Positions 14,573-23,011 of a stretch of DNA of 64,000 bases are shown one piece after another (the first letter of the stretch is position 1; each line of letters opens with the position of its first letter). The notes beneath the pieces are model-generated. The model was not told where the DNA came from. It saw nothing but the letters and a program-made list of their open reading frames with translations, and made no database searches. Both the position numbers and the translations under genes were made by a program. Source of the stretch: Rubinisphaera margarita (GTDB taxonomy: Bacteria; Planctomycetota; Planctomycetia; Planctomycetales; Planctomycetaceae); the NCBI RefSeq assembly GCF_022267515.1, contig NZ_JAKFGB010000020.1, positions 1-64,000 on the forward strand. Reading direction: 5' to 3'.

Positions 14573-17326
14573 ATGTCAGGCTTCAGCATCTCGACCGGGC
14601 TGATCAGCGGTCTCGATATCGCGGGGCTCGTTGATGCGCTGGCTTCAAATCAGCAGCAGGCAATCAAACGCCTCGAAGCACGGACAGAAGAGTTCAGCAT
14701 CAAGAAGACGGGCATCAATGCCCTCGAAGCCAACCTGCTGACACTCTCCACAACGATTGCGTCGTTGAAGAACAAGGTCACGTTCGAGCAGCTCAAGGTT
14801 AACAACACGGGAACCGATCAGTTCTCGGTGACTGTGGGGAAGACCGCAGTTCCCGGGAACTATGTCTTTCAGACCGTGCAGCAGGCTTCGGCTCAGCAGT
14901 CGCTTTCCCGTGGTTACGCCGATACGACGACGCAGACGATCGGGACTGGTACGCTTACGATCGCTCAGGGGGGATTCCTTGACAATTCGTCGCTGCTGGA
15001 AACGTTAAACGATGGCTCGGGCATCCGCCGAGGAATGATCCGGGTGACCGATCGCTCGGGAGCTTCGGCGGTGATCGACCTGACGGATGTGATCAGCGTT
15101 GATGATGTCCTCGACAAGATCAACGACAACGTCGATATCTCCGTTTCCGCCCGCGTGGTCGATGGCCGCTTCATCCTCGATGACACCAGTGGAAGTTCCG
15201 CAGTGAATTTCACGGTTACCGACCTGAACGGCGGCAAGACCGCGACCGATCTGGGCATCGCGAAGTCGATCGCGAATTCCACACTCACCGGCGACGAAGT
15301 CTATCAGGTCACCGAGAACTTCCTGCTCGAACAGCTCAACGACGGCAACAACATCCGCCTTCTCCAGGGAGCAGCTGATATACGGATCAGCCTTGCCGAT
15401 GAATCCAACCTCGAAGTTAATCTCGACGGCAGCAAGACGCTGAAAGATGTGCTCGCCAAGATTAATGACCATGCCAGTAATGGTGGCAAAGTGACCGCTG
15501 AGATCAGCAACGGGCGACTTGTGCTGACGGACAACACGGCTGGCAGCGGCACACTTTCGGTCATCGACATCAACAATTCCAAAGCCGTCCGCCAGTTGGG
15601 GCTCGACGCCGCGAGTGCCGGCAACACGCTGTCAGGAAACCGCCTGACGGGCGGCCTCGATTCCGTGCTTCTACGGAATCTTCGCGGTGGCCAGGGGATT
15701 GAAACGCTGGGCGAGATCTCGATCACCGATCGCTCCGGGCAGACGGCCACCATCGATCTGGCGGGAGCAGAGACGCTGACCGATGTCCTCGAAGCAATCA
15801 ACACCGCTGTCGACGACGTAAGCGGCGATCCTTTGAAGATTCGGGCTTCTATTAACGGTCGGGGCAACGGACTCGTTATCGCGGATACATCAGGAGAGAC
15901 CGCGAGTAACCTGATCATATCCGATGTGGGGGGATCGACCGTCGCTGCCGATCTCGGCATCACGTTCGATTCCGCCGTCGATGAAGTCGAATCCGAGCCG
16001 CTGCATTTGCGGTTCGTGAACGAAGCGACTTCTATCGCCAACTATGCGCCGGATGGCCAGGGCGTTCAGGTCGGAATGTTCCAGATCACCGATTCCGATG
16101 GCAACGTCGGGATCATCGATATCACCTCGGCTGTCAAAACGGTCGGAGATGTGATTCAGCGAATCAACGCCAATACATCCATCTCCGTGCGAGCGGAGAT
16201 GAATGAAACGGGCGACGGCTTTGTGCTGATCGATGAAGCTGCCGGGACCGGTACGCTGGAAGTCTCGGAATTCGGCGATACGACGACCGCGGCCGACCTG
16301 CGTCTGCTTGGGGAATCCTTTACCGGCGATGACGGCGCCCAGCGCGTTTCGAGTCGGAAAGTGACGCTGATCGATATTGAAGCGACTGACACCCTCGACA
16401 AGCTTGTCACCAAGTTGAATGCAGCCGGTTCAGCGGTTAAGGCAAGCGTGTTTGACGATGGATCGAGCTTCAATTCCAAGCGTCTGAGTATTACATCGTC
16501 CACGACGGGGAAAGACAGCCGGCTGCTGATTGACGATGGCGGACTGAATCTGAAGTTCGGAGCCGTCGTTGAAGCTCAAGATTCGCTGTTGCGTGTCGGG
16601 GCCAATCCGGCCTCCGCGTTTCTGGTTTCCTCCAAGGACAACCGCTTCGACGATGTCGTTCAGGGAATTGACATCGACGTTCGAAAGATTGGCGCCCAGG
16701 CCGCAACAGTGGAAGTGGCCGTCAATACGGAGAAAGTCAGCGAACACATTAACAACTTCGTCAGCCTCTATAACGGGTTCGTGTCGGCTGCCGATGAACT
16801 GACGCTGTTTGATATCGAGAACAACAAACGCGGTATCCTGCAGGGCGATACATTCGTGCTGAGGGTGTCGAACCGCCTCACTCAGTCGCTGACATCGCGG
16901 ATCAACGGCGTCTCGGACACGATCAATTCGCTCTCGGGAATCGGGCTGAAAATGGGCTCGACCGGAAAACTGGAGCTCGATGAAGAGAAACTCGCCGACG
17001 CGCTGCGGGATGATCTGACGAACGTGAAGAGCTTCTTCACGACGGCGGAAAAAGGCTTTGGCGCGAAGTTCGAAGCGACGCTGAAATCGCTGACCGACAT
17101 TGTCGACGGGACGTTCACCAATGAAAAGAACGTGCTCGATGCCTCGATCGATGCCACAACGGAGCGAATCGGTGAATTGAATGTTCTACTGGAAAGCAAA
17201 AAAGCACGGCTGCTCAGCGAGTTCGTACAGATGGAAAATATTCTGAGCTCGCTGCAGTCGCAACAGACGGCGCTGTCGTCGATCTCGTCACTGCGGGTCA
17301 ACCCGGCTCCCACGGGAGTGGCCTGA
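14573..17326 (+). CDS. fliD: Flagellar filament cap protein FliD, expanded form
   Basis: Filament cap that promotes flagellin assembly at the tip. The N-terminus ('GFSISTGLISGLDIAGLVDAL') is the FliD_N signature with its heptad-rich helix, and the C-terminus ('INNFVSLYNGF', 'LFDIENNKRGILQGD', 'GIGLKMGSTGKLELDEEKL') is FliD_C. At 917 residues it is roughly twice the usual length. The extra mass is four to five tandem hook-IN-type repeats of about 110-120 residues (from about 15020, 15345, 15690, 16060 and a shorter one from 16350), each with 'I.ITDRSG...IDL', 'T..DVL..IN' and 'GTLxVxD...TAADLGI' elements. These would form exposed domains on the cap. fliS follows by 81 bases; glycan-modifying genes precede. 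Confidence 0.93.
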   Translation: MSGFSISTGLISGLDIAGLVDALASNQQQAIKRLEARTEEFSIKKTGINALEANLLTLSTTIASLKNKVTFEQLKVNNTGTDQFSVTVGKTAVPGNYVFQTVQQASAQQSLSRGYADTTTQTIGTGTLTIAQGGFLDNSSLLETLNDGSGIRRGMIRVTDRSGASAVIDLTDVISVDDVLDKINDNVDISVSARVVDGRFILDDTSGSSAVNFTVTDLNGGKTATDLGIAKSIANSTLTGDEVYQVTENFLLEQLNDGNNIRLLQGAADIRISLADESNLEVNLDGSKTLKDVLAKINDHASNGGKVTAEISNGRLVLTDNTAGSGTLSVIDINNSKAVRQLGLDAASAGNTLSGNRLTGGLDSVLLRNLRGGQGIETLGEISITDRSGQTATIDLAGAETLTDVLEAINTAVDDVSGDPLKIRASINGRGNGLVIADTSGETASNLIISDVGGSTVAADLGITFDSAVDEVESEPLHLRFVNEATSIANYAPDGQGVQVGMFQITDSDGNVGIIDITSAVKTVGDVIQRINANTSISVRAEMNETGDGFVLIDEAAGTGTLEVSEFGDTTTAADLRLLGESFTGDDGAQRVSSRKVTLIDIEATDTLDKLVTKLNAAGSAVKASVFDDGSSFNSKRLSITSSTTGKDSRLLIDDGGLNLKFGAVVEAQDSLLRVGANPASAFLVSSKDNRFDDVVQGIDIDVRKIGAQAATVEVAVNTEKVSEHINNFVSLYNGFVSAADELTLFDIENNKRGILQGDTFVLRVSNRLTQSLTSRINGVSDTINSLSGIGLKMGSTGKLELDEEKLADALRDDLTNVKSFFTTAEKGFGAKFEATLKSLTDIVDGTFTNEKNVLDASIDATTERIGELNVLLESKKARLLSEFVQMENILSSLQSQQTALSSISSLRVNPAPTGVA

Positions 17327-17407
17327 TAACAAGTCGGTTCAGCGTCTCGCGGGGATCGCGACGATGAGCTGGATCCCAATTCGATTTAACGACTGGAGAA
17401 CTCGATC

Positions 17408-17818
17408 ATGTATGAAGACGCCTACCTCGAGACTCAGGTGCTCACCGCACCGGGACCGCGGCTGCATCTGATGGTGGTCGAAGGCGCCTTGCGCAGTGCG
17501 CGACAGGCTCAGGCCGCCCTCGAACAGAAAGAGTTCGAGAACTCCCACCAGTTGCTCAGCCGCTCGCGGGAGTTTGTCTCCGAATTGATCGCCGGTCTCA
17601 ATCCCGAGGTCGCACCGGAAATGGTCGGCACATTGAAGCGGCTCTTCGCTTACATCTACCGGGCGCTGGCTCTGGCCGATATCGATCACGAATCAGGTCA
17701 CATCGCCGAAGCGATCCGCCTGCTGGAGAGCCACCGGGACACGTGGCTGGAACTCCTGGAACAACTCCCCAAAGAAATGCTCCAGAGCACCGATCCGGAA
17801 ACCAATTGGGAAGGCTGA
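17408..17818 (+). CDS. fliS: Flagellar export chaperone FliS
   Basis: 136 residues, normal for FliS, which binds the flagellin C-terminus in the cytoplasm and prevents early polymerisation. The N-terminal 'YLETQVLTAPGPRLHLMVVEGALRSA' matches the FliS consensus of a Tyr-rich start, T.AP..L and a hydrophobic helix. The remainder is a four-helix bundle ('LFAYIYRALALADI'). Start at 17408 is preceded by GGAGAA. It sits in the usual place after fliD. No flagellin gene is in the window. The 3' end overlaps the antisense open frame of the GxxExxY remnant, which is not meaningful for either gene. Confidence 0.9.
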   Translation: MYEDAYLETQVLTAPGPRLHLMVVEGALRSARQAQAALEQKEFENSHQLLSRSREFVSELIAGLNPEVAPEMVGTLKRLFAYIYRALALADIDHESGHIAEAIRLLESHRDTWLELLEQLPKEMLQSTDPETNWEG

Positions 17819-17872
17819 AACCCGACCGTTTAGAGAGGGTGATTGAGATTCACCACAGTGCGACTGTGTCGC

Positions 17873-18040
17873 TTTGTAACAGACGGGCAGTTCCAGCTGC
17901 CTCTGAAAAGGGATCTCTTGCAGACTCAACTCTCTGCGCAAGCAGAGTTCATAGGCCCATTCGAGAAGACCTGGCCCGAATGACCGATGGACTTCGATGG
18001 CCGCGCCAATGAGGTGCTCGGTTACGTCGTTGCCGGTCAC
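17873..18040 (-). pseudogene. GxxExxY-family remnant, 5' part only
   Basis: From a GTG at 18038-18040 the minus strand reads 'NDVTEHLIGAAIEVHRSFG', then GPGLLEWAYE and a further stretch ending 'LPVCYK'. This is the N-terminal half of the GxxExxY family (G-P-G-L-L-E-x-x-Y), whose intact members are about 125 residues and often found as isolated genes. After the Lys codon near 17873 the frame continues but no longer resembles the family (the expected 'G...D.LV....IVE.K' is missing) and runs antisense into fliS. I read it as a 3'-truncated copy. Start-proximal CGGAG is still present. Confidence 0.6.
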
Positions 18041-18065
18041 CGTGTGGAGACTCCGCTGAGAAACG

Positions 18066-18482
18066 CTACTCGTGGGTCCAGTAGTCGACGACCAGGACGT
18101 CCGCCAGGATCGGTTTCAGTTTCACCGTGAAGGCCTGGTGTGCGGGGTGCGGCAGATAGGCGTCGAGGTCGGCCTTGCTTTTAAAGGTGACCATAAAGCA
18201 GTGCGTGAAGCCCTTGGAGAGTTTTTCCGGGCTGACGTCGGTGCCGTGTTCGTAGCCGATGATCGTATCGATCTCGTTCTGCAGAGAGCCGAACGCTTCC
18301 ACGATGTCGTCGATCTGTTCCTGCTTCGCCTCTTCCTTGAACTTGAAGAGAACCACGTGCCGGTACAACCTTTTCGAATCCGCCTGAGAGGACTCGGCCT
18401 TCTTCGGGGCGGGATCTCCCTGAGCCATGCCAATCATTCCTGCCAACAAGACACAAGCGGAAAAGCCAACGAACCTGAGCAT
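18066..18482 (-). CDS. Secreted Dabb (stress-responsive A/B barrel) protein
   Basis: 138 residues, start preceded by AGGAG. A signal peptide ('MLRFVGFSACVLLAGMIGMAQG') leads to a Dabb domain from about residue 38: 'LYRHVVLFKFKEEA', 'FGSLQNEIDTIIGYEHGTDVS' and 'DLDAYLPHPAHQAFTVKLKPILADVLVVDY' elements, the ferredoxin-like fold seen in stress-responsive and polyketide-cyclase-like proteins. Secreted versions are common in planctomycetes, to my knowledge, but have no established reaction. It stands alone on the minus strand, 236 bases downstream of hpt. Confidence 0.85.
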   Translation of the reverse strand: MLRFVGFSACVLLAGMIGMAQGDPAPKKAESSQADSKRLYRHVVLFKFKEEAKQEQIDDIVEAFGSLQNEIDTIIGYEHGTDVSPEKLSKGFTHCFMVTFKSKADLDAYLPHPAHQAFTVKLKPILADVLVVDYWTHE

Positions 18483-18717
18483 GTCCGATTCTCCTGCGAG
18501 CGACGTCGAGTGACGCCGAAATCTCTGAGAGTGAAATTGAATCCATTGTTTGCCGCAGCGGCTTCGGACACGTCATCAGAGTGTTCGAAAGCGATACGGT
18601 CTGAGCACACCGAAAGGCTTGCGCCCGTTCGCTTAGGGTAGCGATCCGGTTTCCGGCTTTCCATGGGCCGTCCCGGGAAAACGATAAAAACCCACTGATG
18701 CCAGACCGATCGCGGCT

Positions 18718-19245
18718 CTACTGCAGACGAAGCTCGCAGATGTCGGCGAGATGGCGGTAGTCGTCGTTGTAGTCGAGCCCGTAGCCGACGACGAAGTGAT
18801 CGTCGATCTTGAACCCATAGTAATTCGGCTCGACCGCATACGTCGTTCGGCACTGCTTCCAGAGCAGGACGGCGGTATTGAGCGAAGCGGGGTCGAGTGT
18901 CTCGATCTCTTCGACCAGCCGCTGCAGGGTTTGTCCCGTGTCCAGAATATCGTCGATCAGCAGCACGTTCCGGCCCGTCAGCGAGGGAAGGAAGTCGATA
19001 TTGACGGTGAGCTTGCCCGAGGTGGTCGACTCGCCGCAGTAACTGGAGGCCTGAATGACGCCGACCTGATGGGGGACTTCCAGAGCGCGCATGAAGTCGG
19101 TGAGGAACATCAGACTTCCGGTCATCACGCCGAGCAGCGTGATTGGCCCGCCCTGGAACTGTTCGGAGACTTCGAGCGCCAGTTCGCGGACCCGGCCCTG
19201 GATGACCTCAGCGGGAATCATGACGGTCAATTGCGGATCAGCCAT
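18718..19245 (-). CDS. hpt: Hypoxanthine phosphoribosyltransferase
   Basis: Purine salvage enzyme converting hypoxanthine (and usually guanine) with PRPP to IMP/GMP in the cytoplasm. 175 residues is typical. Signatures: 'PITLLGVMTGSLMFLTDFM' (pyrophosphate-loop region), 'ASSYCGESTTSG', the PRPP motif 'VLLIDDILDTGQTL' at about 96-109 and the C-terminal 'IDDHFVVGYGLDYNDDYRHL'. It lies 30 bases downstream of the diadenylate cyclase-like gene on the same strand, so the two are probably co-transcribed. With apt, prs, trpD and trpF it adds to the PRPP-using genes in this window. Confidence 0.94.
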   Translation of the reverse strand: MADPQLTVMIPAEVIQGRVRELALEVSEQFQGGPITLLGVMTGSLMFLTDFMRALEVPHQVGVIQASSYCGESTTSGKLTVNIDFLPSLTGRNVLLIDDILDTGQTLQRLVEEIETLDPASLNTAVLLWKQCRTTYAVEPNYYGFKIDDHFVVGYGLDYNDDYRHLADICELRLQ

Positions 19246-19275
19246 GGTGATAATGCCCGAAGGGATCGGGAAGAA

Positions 19276-20217
19276 TTAGTCGTTGGCGCTCGCCGGCGGT
19301 TCGAGGATATCTTCCCGCCATTTCATGGCCCGATCCATCGGCTCGATCCGCAGGACGACCACCCCGTCCTGAAACAGTCGCACGGTTCCGGTCGATTCCG
19401 AGACCGCGATCGCAATGCCCTTTGTCGCTTTCGAAATCGCCGCCGCGGCCCAGTGTCGAGAGCCAAGCCCTTTGGAAAGAGTCAGTCCTTCAGCCGGAGC
19501 ATCGAGAATGCGACCGGCCGCGACAACCGTGCCGTCGGAACCGATGACAAACGCTCCATCGATCTGCGCCAGTTCCTTCACGCTCTCCCGAACTCGGGGA
19601 TTGCGAAGCTTGCAATCTTTCCGACTGTACCCCCGAAACGGATCGTGAACCTGTTCGTGAGACATCTGCATCACTTTGCGGTGATTGCCGACCACGAAGA
19701 GGGTTCCGACCGATTTGCCTTCCCGTCCTTCGCGGCCGATTTCACAGGCCAGATCGACGACGAGCCGCAGTGTTTCAAGCGGAACCTGAGTTTCGAGTCG
19801 CTGCAGATCGCGGGATGTGAGTCTCGAGAGTTGCTCGCCAAGTGGAATCACACTGATGGTGTCGACGTCGTCGCGGTCGTAGCCGGCATAAAGCGTGACA
19901 ACAGTATCGCCGGAACTGATCAGTTCATCGGCAATCCCCTCAAGCAGCGCCTGGCCAAGCTGGTTCTGCCGGGTGCCCGGTTCCTGGAGAAGTTCAATCA
20001 GGTCGATATCGTCCGCTTTGACAGCGTCCTGAATGTCCTGCTTATCGGAAGCGACAATCAGCCGGGTGTCTTTGAAGGTCCGCTGGATCGCTTTGAAGTC
20101 GTAAGCGGATTCGGCCATGATGAGCACGGCATCGAGTTCGAGCTGATCGGTCAGCAGCTTCGCCGCCATGAGGAGGCTGCCAACGTGGGTCGAAATCTCG
20201 GCGCGCTTGTCGGTCAC
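19276..20217 (-). CDS. DacZ-like diadenylate cyclase candidate
   Basis: 313 residues from a GTG at 20215-20217, preceded by CGGAG. The C-terminal third is a DisA_N/DAC domain: 'DGAFVIGSDGTVVAAGRIL' (DGA at about 219-221) and 'LGSRHWAAAAISKATKGIAIAVSE' (RH near 254), motifs that bind ATP in c-di-AMP synthases. The usual RHR is RHW. The N-terminal 200 residues form an alpha/beta domain ('LELDAVLIMAESAYD', 'TRLIVASDKQD') like the pyruvate-kinase C-terminal-type domain of archaeal DacZ, not the DNA-binding DisA C-terminus or the membrane helices of CdaA. Predicted product is c-di-AMP, which commonly controls potassium transport. hpt follows by 30 bases. Activity is untested. Confidence 0.8.
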   Translation of the reverse strand: MTDKRAEISTHVGSLLMAAKLLTDQLELDAVLIMAESAYDFKAIQRTFKDTRLIVASDKQDIQDAVKADDIDLIELLQEPGTRQNQLGQALLEGIADELISSGDTVVTLYAGYDRDDVDTISVIPLGEQLSRLTSRDLQRLETQVPLETLRLVVDLACEIGREGREGKSVGTLFVVGNHRKVMQMSHEQVHDPFRGYSRKDCKLRNPRVRESVKELAQIDGAFVIGSDGTVVAAGRILDAPAEGLTLSKGLGSRHWAAAAISKATKGIAIAVSESTGTVRLFQDGVVVLRIEPMDRAMKWREDILEPPASAND

Positions 20218-20271
20218 GGAAAACTCCGGAGACGTTGCTCAGGAGGCAACAGAGGAGTGGGGAAAAGACAT

Positions 20272-20303
20272 CAGACCGCAGAGGCATAGCCGCCTGCGGT
20301 CTG
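20272..20303 (-). terminator. Hairpin terminator downstream of the 20357-21313 gene
   Basis: A perfect 10-bp stem CAGACCGCAG/CTGCGGTCTG (20272-20281 with 20294-20303) around a 12-base loop. Read on the minus strand it follows the secreted-protein gene and is trailed by ATGTCTTTTCC, a short T-rich run. It separates that gene from the DacZ-like gene, which has its own start 55 bases further on. Confidence 0.6.
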
Positions 20304-20356
20304 AGTGAGTGTAGGCAAACGGGATGCTCCGTCAAGCAGTCCCGATGGTTCTGCAA

Positions 20357-21313
20357 TTATTTCTGCGAGACCTTGTCGGCTTCCGCGACCGGATTCTGCT
20401 GTTCGATCAACTTCTCGACCCGATGGTTCTGGGCTCTCACGAGCGTACCGGTTCCGAACGCACCGACGACCTGGTCGTTTACGTTCTGCTCTCGAGACAG
20501 CATCACGCCGCGCTTCATATCAAAGGCGATCGTGCCTGAGGGGGTCATCTGCATCAGTCGAGTCTGGACCGCCGGATCCCGCATCAGCGTCGCCAGGGCG
20601 GTCGATACCTGCAGAGTCGCCACATCACCTTCCACGCCTTTCAGCGTGTACTTGCGAATCAGCTTGACCTTCTCTTTCAGGCTGTCGGTGACCGGGACTT
20701 CGACTTCGAGACTCTGATTCCAGGTGTCCCCAACTGCGATTTCGCGGTCGGGAAAGACGACCAGAAAGTTAATGGCAGGATCGTTCTTGGTGTCGGTATT
20801 AGCCTGCAGGCCCTGAACGTGAACCAGTTCGCCACGATCATTCACTCGCATCCGACAGAGCGGGACGTTGATCGAATCCATGATTGACTGCATCTTCGCC
20901 GGCTGCAGATCGGGATTGGCGCTGTCGAAAAGCGTTGGATTCGACTCGTCGAACTGGGCCATCATCCGGACCCGGTCGATCATCAGCTCGAGCGTCGCCT
21001 CGTTGTTCTCATCGACGCTGACGACCCGGTAGTGACGCCATTGCTGGGATTCATTGCGAACCGTCTCGGCAATTTCGTTCTTGCGGGTCGTGTAAACCGA
21101 ACGGTCGTGCACCTGATATTTGACGAACTCGCCCTTCTCGAACTGGTACGTCAGCCGGTAGGTCGGCTGATCGGTTTCGTCTGCTGCAGTTTCTTTGGCC
21201 GCGGTCGACGGTTCTTTTTCGGCTTCTTCGCCAGCGAAAGCGTTCAGATTGAAGCCGGTAATCAGGCAAGCTGCGCAAAGAATGTAAAACCAGTTGGATG
21301 TCTGCCCGGGCAT
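20357..21313 (-). CDS. Secreted protein of unknown function, DUF6263-like
   Basis: 318 residues from an ATG at 21311-21313 preceded by AGGGA; a TTG six codons upstream is less likely. A signal peptide ('NWFYILCAACLITGFNLNAFA') precedes a Glu/Thr-rich linker and then a beta-rich region ('YRLTYQFEKGEFVKYQV', 'LELMIDRVRM', 'VGDTWNQSLEVEVPV', 'YTLKGVEGDVATLQVS', 'GTIAFDMKRGVMLSRE'). This succession of strands resembles planctomycete secreted proteins grouped under DUF6263, a tentative assignment from memory. No catalytic motif seen. It lies 118 bases downstream of another minus-strand secreted protein gene and ends before a terminator hairpin. Confidence 0.72.
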   Translation of the reverse strand: MPGQTSNWFYILCAACLITGFNLNAFAGEEAEKEPSTAAKETAADETDQPTYRLTYQFEKGEFVKYQVHDRSVYTTRKNEIAETVRNESQQWRHYRVVSVDENNEATLELMIDRVRMMAQFDESNPTLFDSANPDLQPAKMQSIMDSINVPLCRMRVNDRGELVHVQGLQANTDTKNDPAINFLVVFPDREIAVGDTWNQSLEVEVPVTDSLKEKVKLIRKYTLKGVEGDVATLQVSTALATLMRDPAVQTRLMQMTPSGTIAFDMKRGVMLSREQNVNDQVVGAFGTGTLVRAQNHRVEKLIEQQNPVAEADKVSQK

Positions 21314-21431
21314 GGCGTCGCGTCCCTGCAAGTGTCGAAATTCGGCGAAAACTCCGAAATCCTTTCTCGGAGCGGCCGGATCGTAGCAGACATTGCCGAT
21401 GCGGACGAGACCAATTTGAGAGCGAGGCCGG

Positions 21432-22601
21432 TCAGGGAATGATGAACGCCATGCCAGTGACGGCGGTCAGCTCGACGAGGACCGCCTTGTACGTCCATTC
21501 CGGCTGCCGCGGTGCGTACGGCGTCATCGAGCCCGGGTCGCTCTCGGACAGTTCATACTGAACCGAGTTCGGCGGGTCGATTGTCATCAGCCCCGGCAGC
21601 AATGGAGCCGTCGCGAAGAACTGCACCCCGGAAACGAGTGGCTGCCAGTATCCCCGGGAGTAGCCGTAACGCTCCAGGTTCGGTTCTTCGAAGTACAACG
21701 GGGCATGCGTCGTTTGCGGAGCATTCCAGTGCTGCTCGTGAGCACACCAGTCCCGTTGAGTCCCCGGCACATGGACGAGCACCATTCGCTCGGCCTGGGC
21801 GGGAGTTCGATCTTCCGGCAGCGGGCCTTTCTTCGGGCTGATATCGAGCCGTACTTCGGCCAGTGGTTGGTCGTCGTCCCAGCGGGCCCGGTTCAGGGCC
21901 GGGACGCGGGCCCGTCCTTCAACGGGGGCACACGGGTTGAGCGGCTCCAGATAACTGGTCGACCCCGGAACCTGTTCTCGCTGAAAGACATTGGGCCAGA
22001 CCGGACGCCGCCCGGCGAAGGATCGGCTTCTCGGGATCAGCAACTGAGCGGGAGCGAGTTCATCGTCTTCATACCAGACGCCCGGGCCTGGGGCACGCAT
22101 CCCGGGGAAAAGCGGTTCCGCAGCGGCATTCTGAAAGCACCGCGGTCCAGCGTCGAACCATCCGGTTGGCATCACCGAAGTTTCAGAAGCAGCCTGCTCA
22201 GCATCGACCTCGAAGTTAGCCTGCTCGGCCTGTTGCGACGGATTCCCGGCCAGCTCGACTTCAGCTGGAGTCGCAGTTTCGTCCCAACCAGCGGGGAACA
22301 CCTCGGAAGGTGACGCCGTAGTGGCCGGGACTTCTTGAACGAGTGTCGGCTCGCCTGTTCTGGGAATCCGCTGGGGATTCGTCCGAATCCAGAGATCGGC
22401 TGCGGCCTGGGGATTGTCGCTGGAGAGAGAAAGCCAGGCCGAATCGCCGGCAGCCGGGAACAGCGGAATCGTCGTCCGCCCCGGCGGTTCCGACCGCTCG
22501 CCAGCGACGGCGATCATCGAGCACAGCAACATCAGCAGCGCCGGCGTCCATGACGGGACGGGCTTTGCGACGTGTCGAATTCGCCATCGGTCCTTGGACA
22601 T
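21432..22601 (-). CDS. Proline-rich exported protein of unknown function
   Basis: 389 residues, unrecognised. An N-terminal hydrophobic segment ('SWTPALLMLLCSMIAVAGE', about 17-35) follows a basic start and acts as a signal peptide or anchor. The middle (40-160) is Pro/Ala/Glu-rich and low in complexity. The C-terminal half has conserved-looking aromatic blocks ('PNVFQREQVPGSTSYLEPLNPC', 'LYFEEPNLERYGYSRGYWQPLVSGVQFFATAPLLPGLMTIDPP', cited here in part) and ends in a hydrophobic helix ('YKAVLVELTAVTGMAFIIP'). I recall the 'EEPNLERYGY' block from other planctomycete proteins, without a function. It is divergent from the LEPR-XLL gene. Confidence 0.7.
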   Translation of the reverse strand: MSKDRWRIRHVAKPVPSWTPALLMLLCSMIAVAGERSEPPGRTTIPLFPAAGDSAWLSLSSDNPQAAADLWIRTNPQRIPRTGEPTLVQEVPATTASPSEVFPAGWDETATPAEVELAGNPSQQAEQANFEVDAEQAASETSVMPTGWFDAGPRCFQNAAAEPLFPGMRAPGPGVWYEDDELAPAQLLIPRSRSFAGRRPVWPNVFQREQVPGSTSYLEPLNPCAPVEGRARVPALNRARWDDDQPLAEVRLDISPKKGPLPEDRTPAQAERMVLVHVPGTQRDWCAHEQHWNAPQTTHAPLYFEEPNLERYGYSRGYWQPLVSGVQFFATAPLLPGLMTIDPPNSVQYELSESDPGSMTPYAPRQPEWTYKAVLVELTAVTGMAFIIP

Positions 22602-23011
22602 GCTGTTCAGTGGCCCGTTCAGGTTTTCTGTGCCGTCGTCCGCTCATTCATTGTGCGCATCGAACAGCGCACGCGGTCCCTCTTCAGTCGTCATCGGATC
22701 CGGGGAATCGCAAAGCTGAGAGAATTCAAAAAAACTGATACAAAACGCCTATCCTGCCGGAATTTCTTGCATTTGAGGGCGTTCGGACCGGTAAGATGAA
22801 GTCGAACGTGAGTCGCGGGCCAGAGGACATCGCAGCGGCTGCTTGACTGCGATGGTGATGTGTCAAACCGGAGTGAAGACACAAATTTCCGGAGAAACCG
22901 GGCGGAATCTGGCCTCTCAGGACGGCTGCATATGCCAGAGTTGATCAGGCGCCAGATCTGCGCGAAGGGGACCGGTGCGCCAGGACTGGTCGACAGGGAG
23001 GACTCCCGATC
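22602..23011. other. Divergent intergenic region, 410 bases
   Basis: Lies between the minus-strand exported protein and the LEPR-XLL giant gene. The 22720-22800 part is AT-richer and contains TTGCAT followed after 19 bases by TAAGAT, a poor but possible plus-strand promoter. GGGAGG at 22996-23001 is the probable ribosome binding site of the giant gene. Weak open frames here look like noise. Confidence 0.45.

Noticed and set aside
18751..20289. A 512-codon plus-strand open frame across hpt and the cyclase gene
   Set aside because: It spans two clear minus-strand genes and their gap, with no recognisable protein; a shadow of GC-rich coding sequence.
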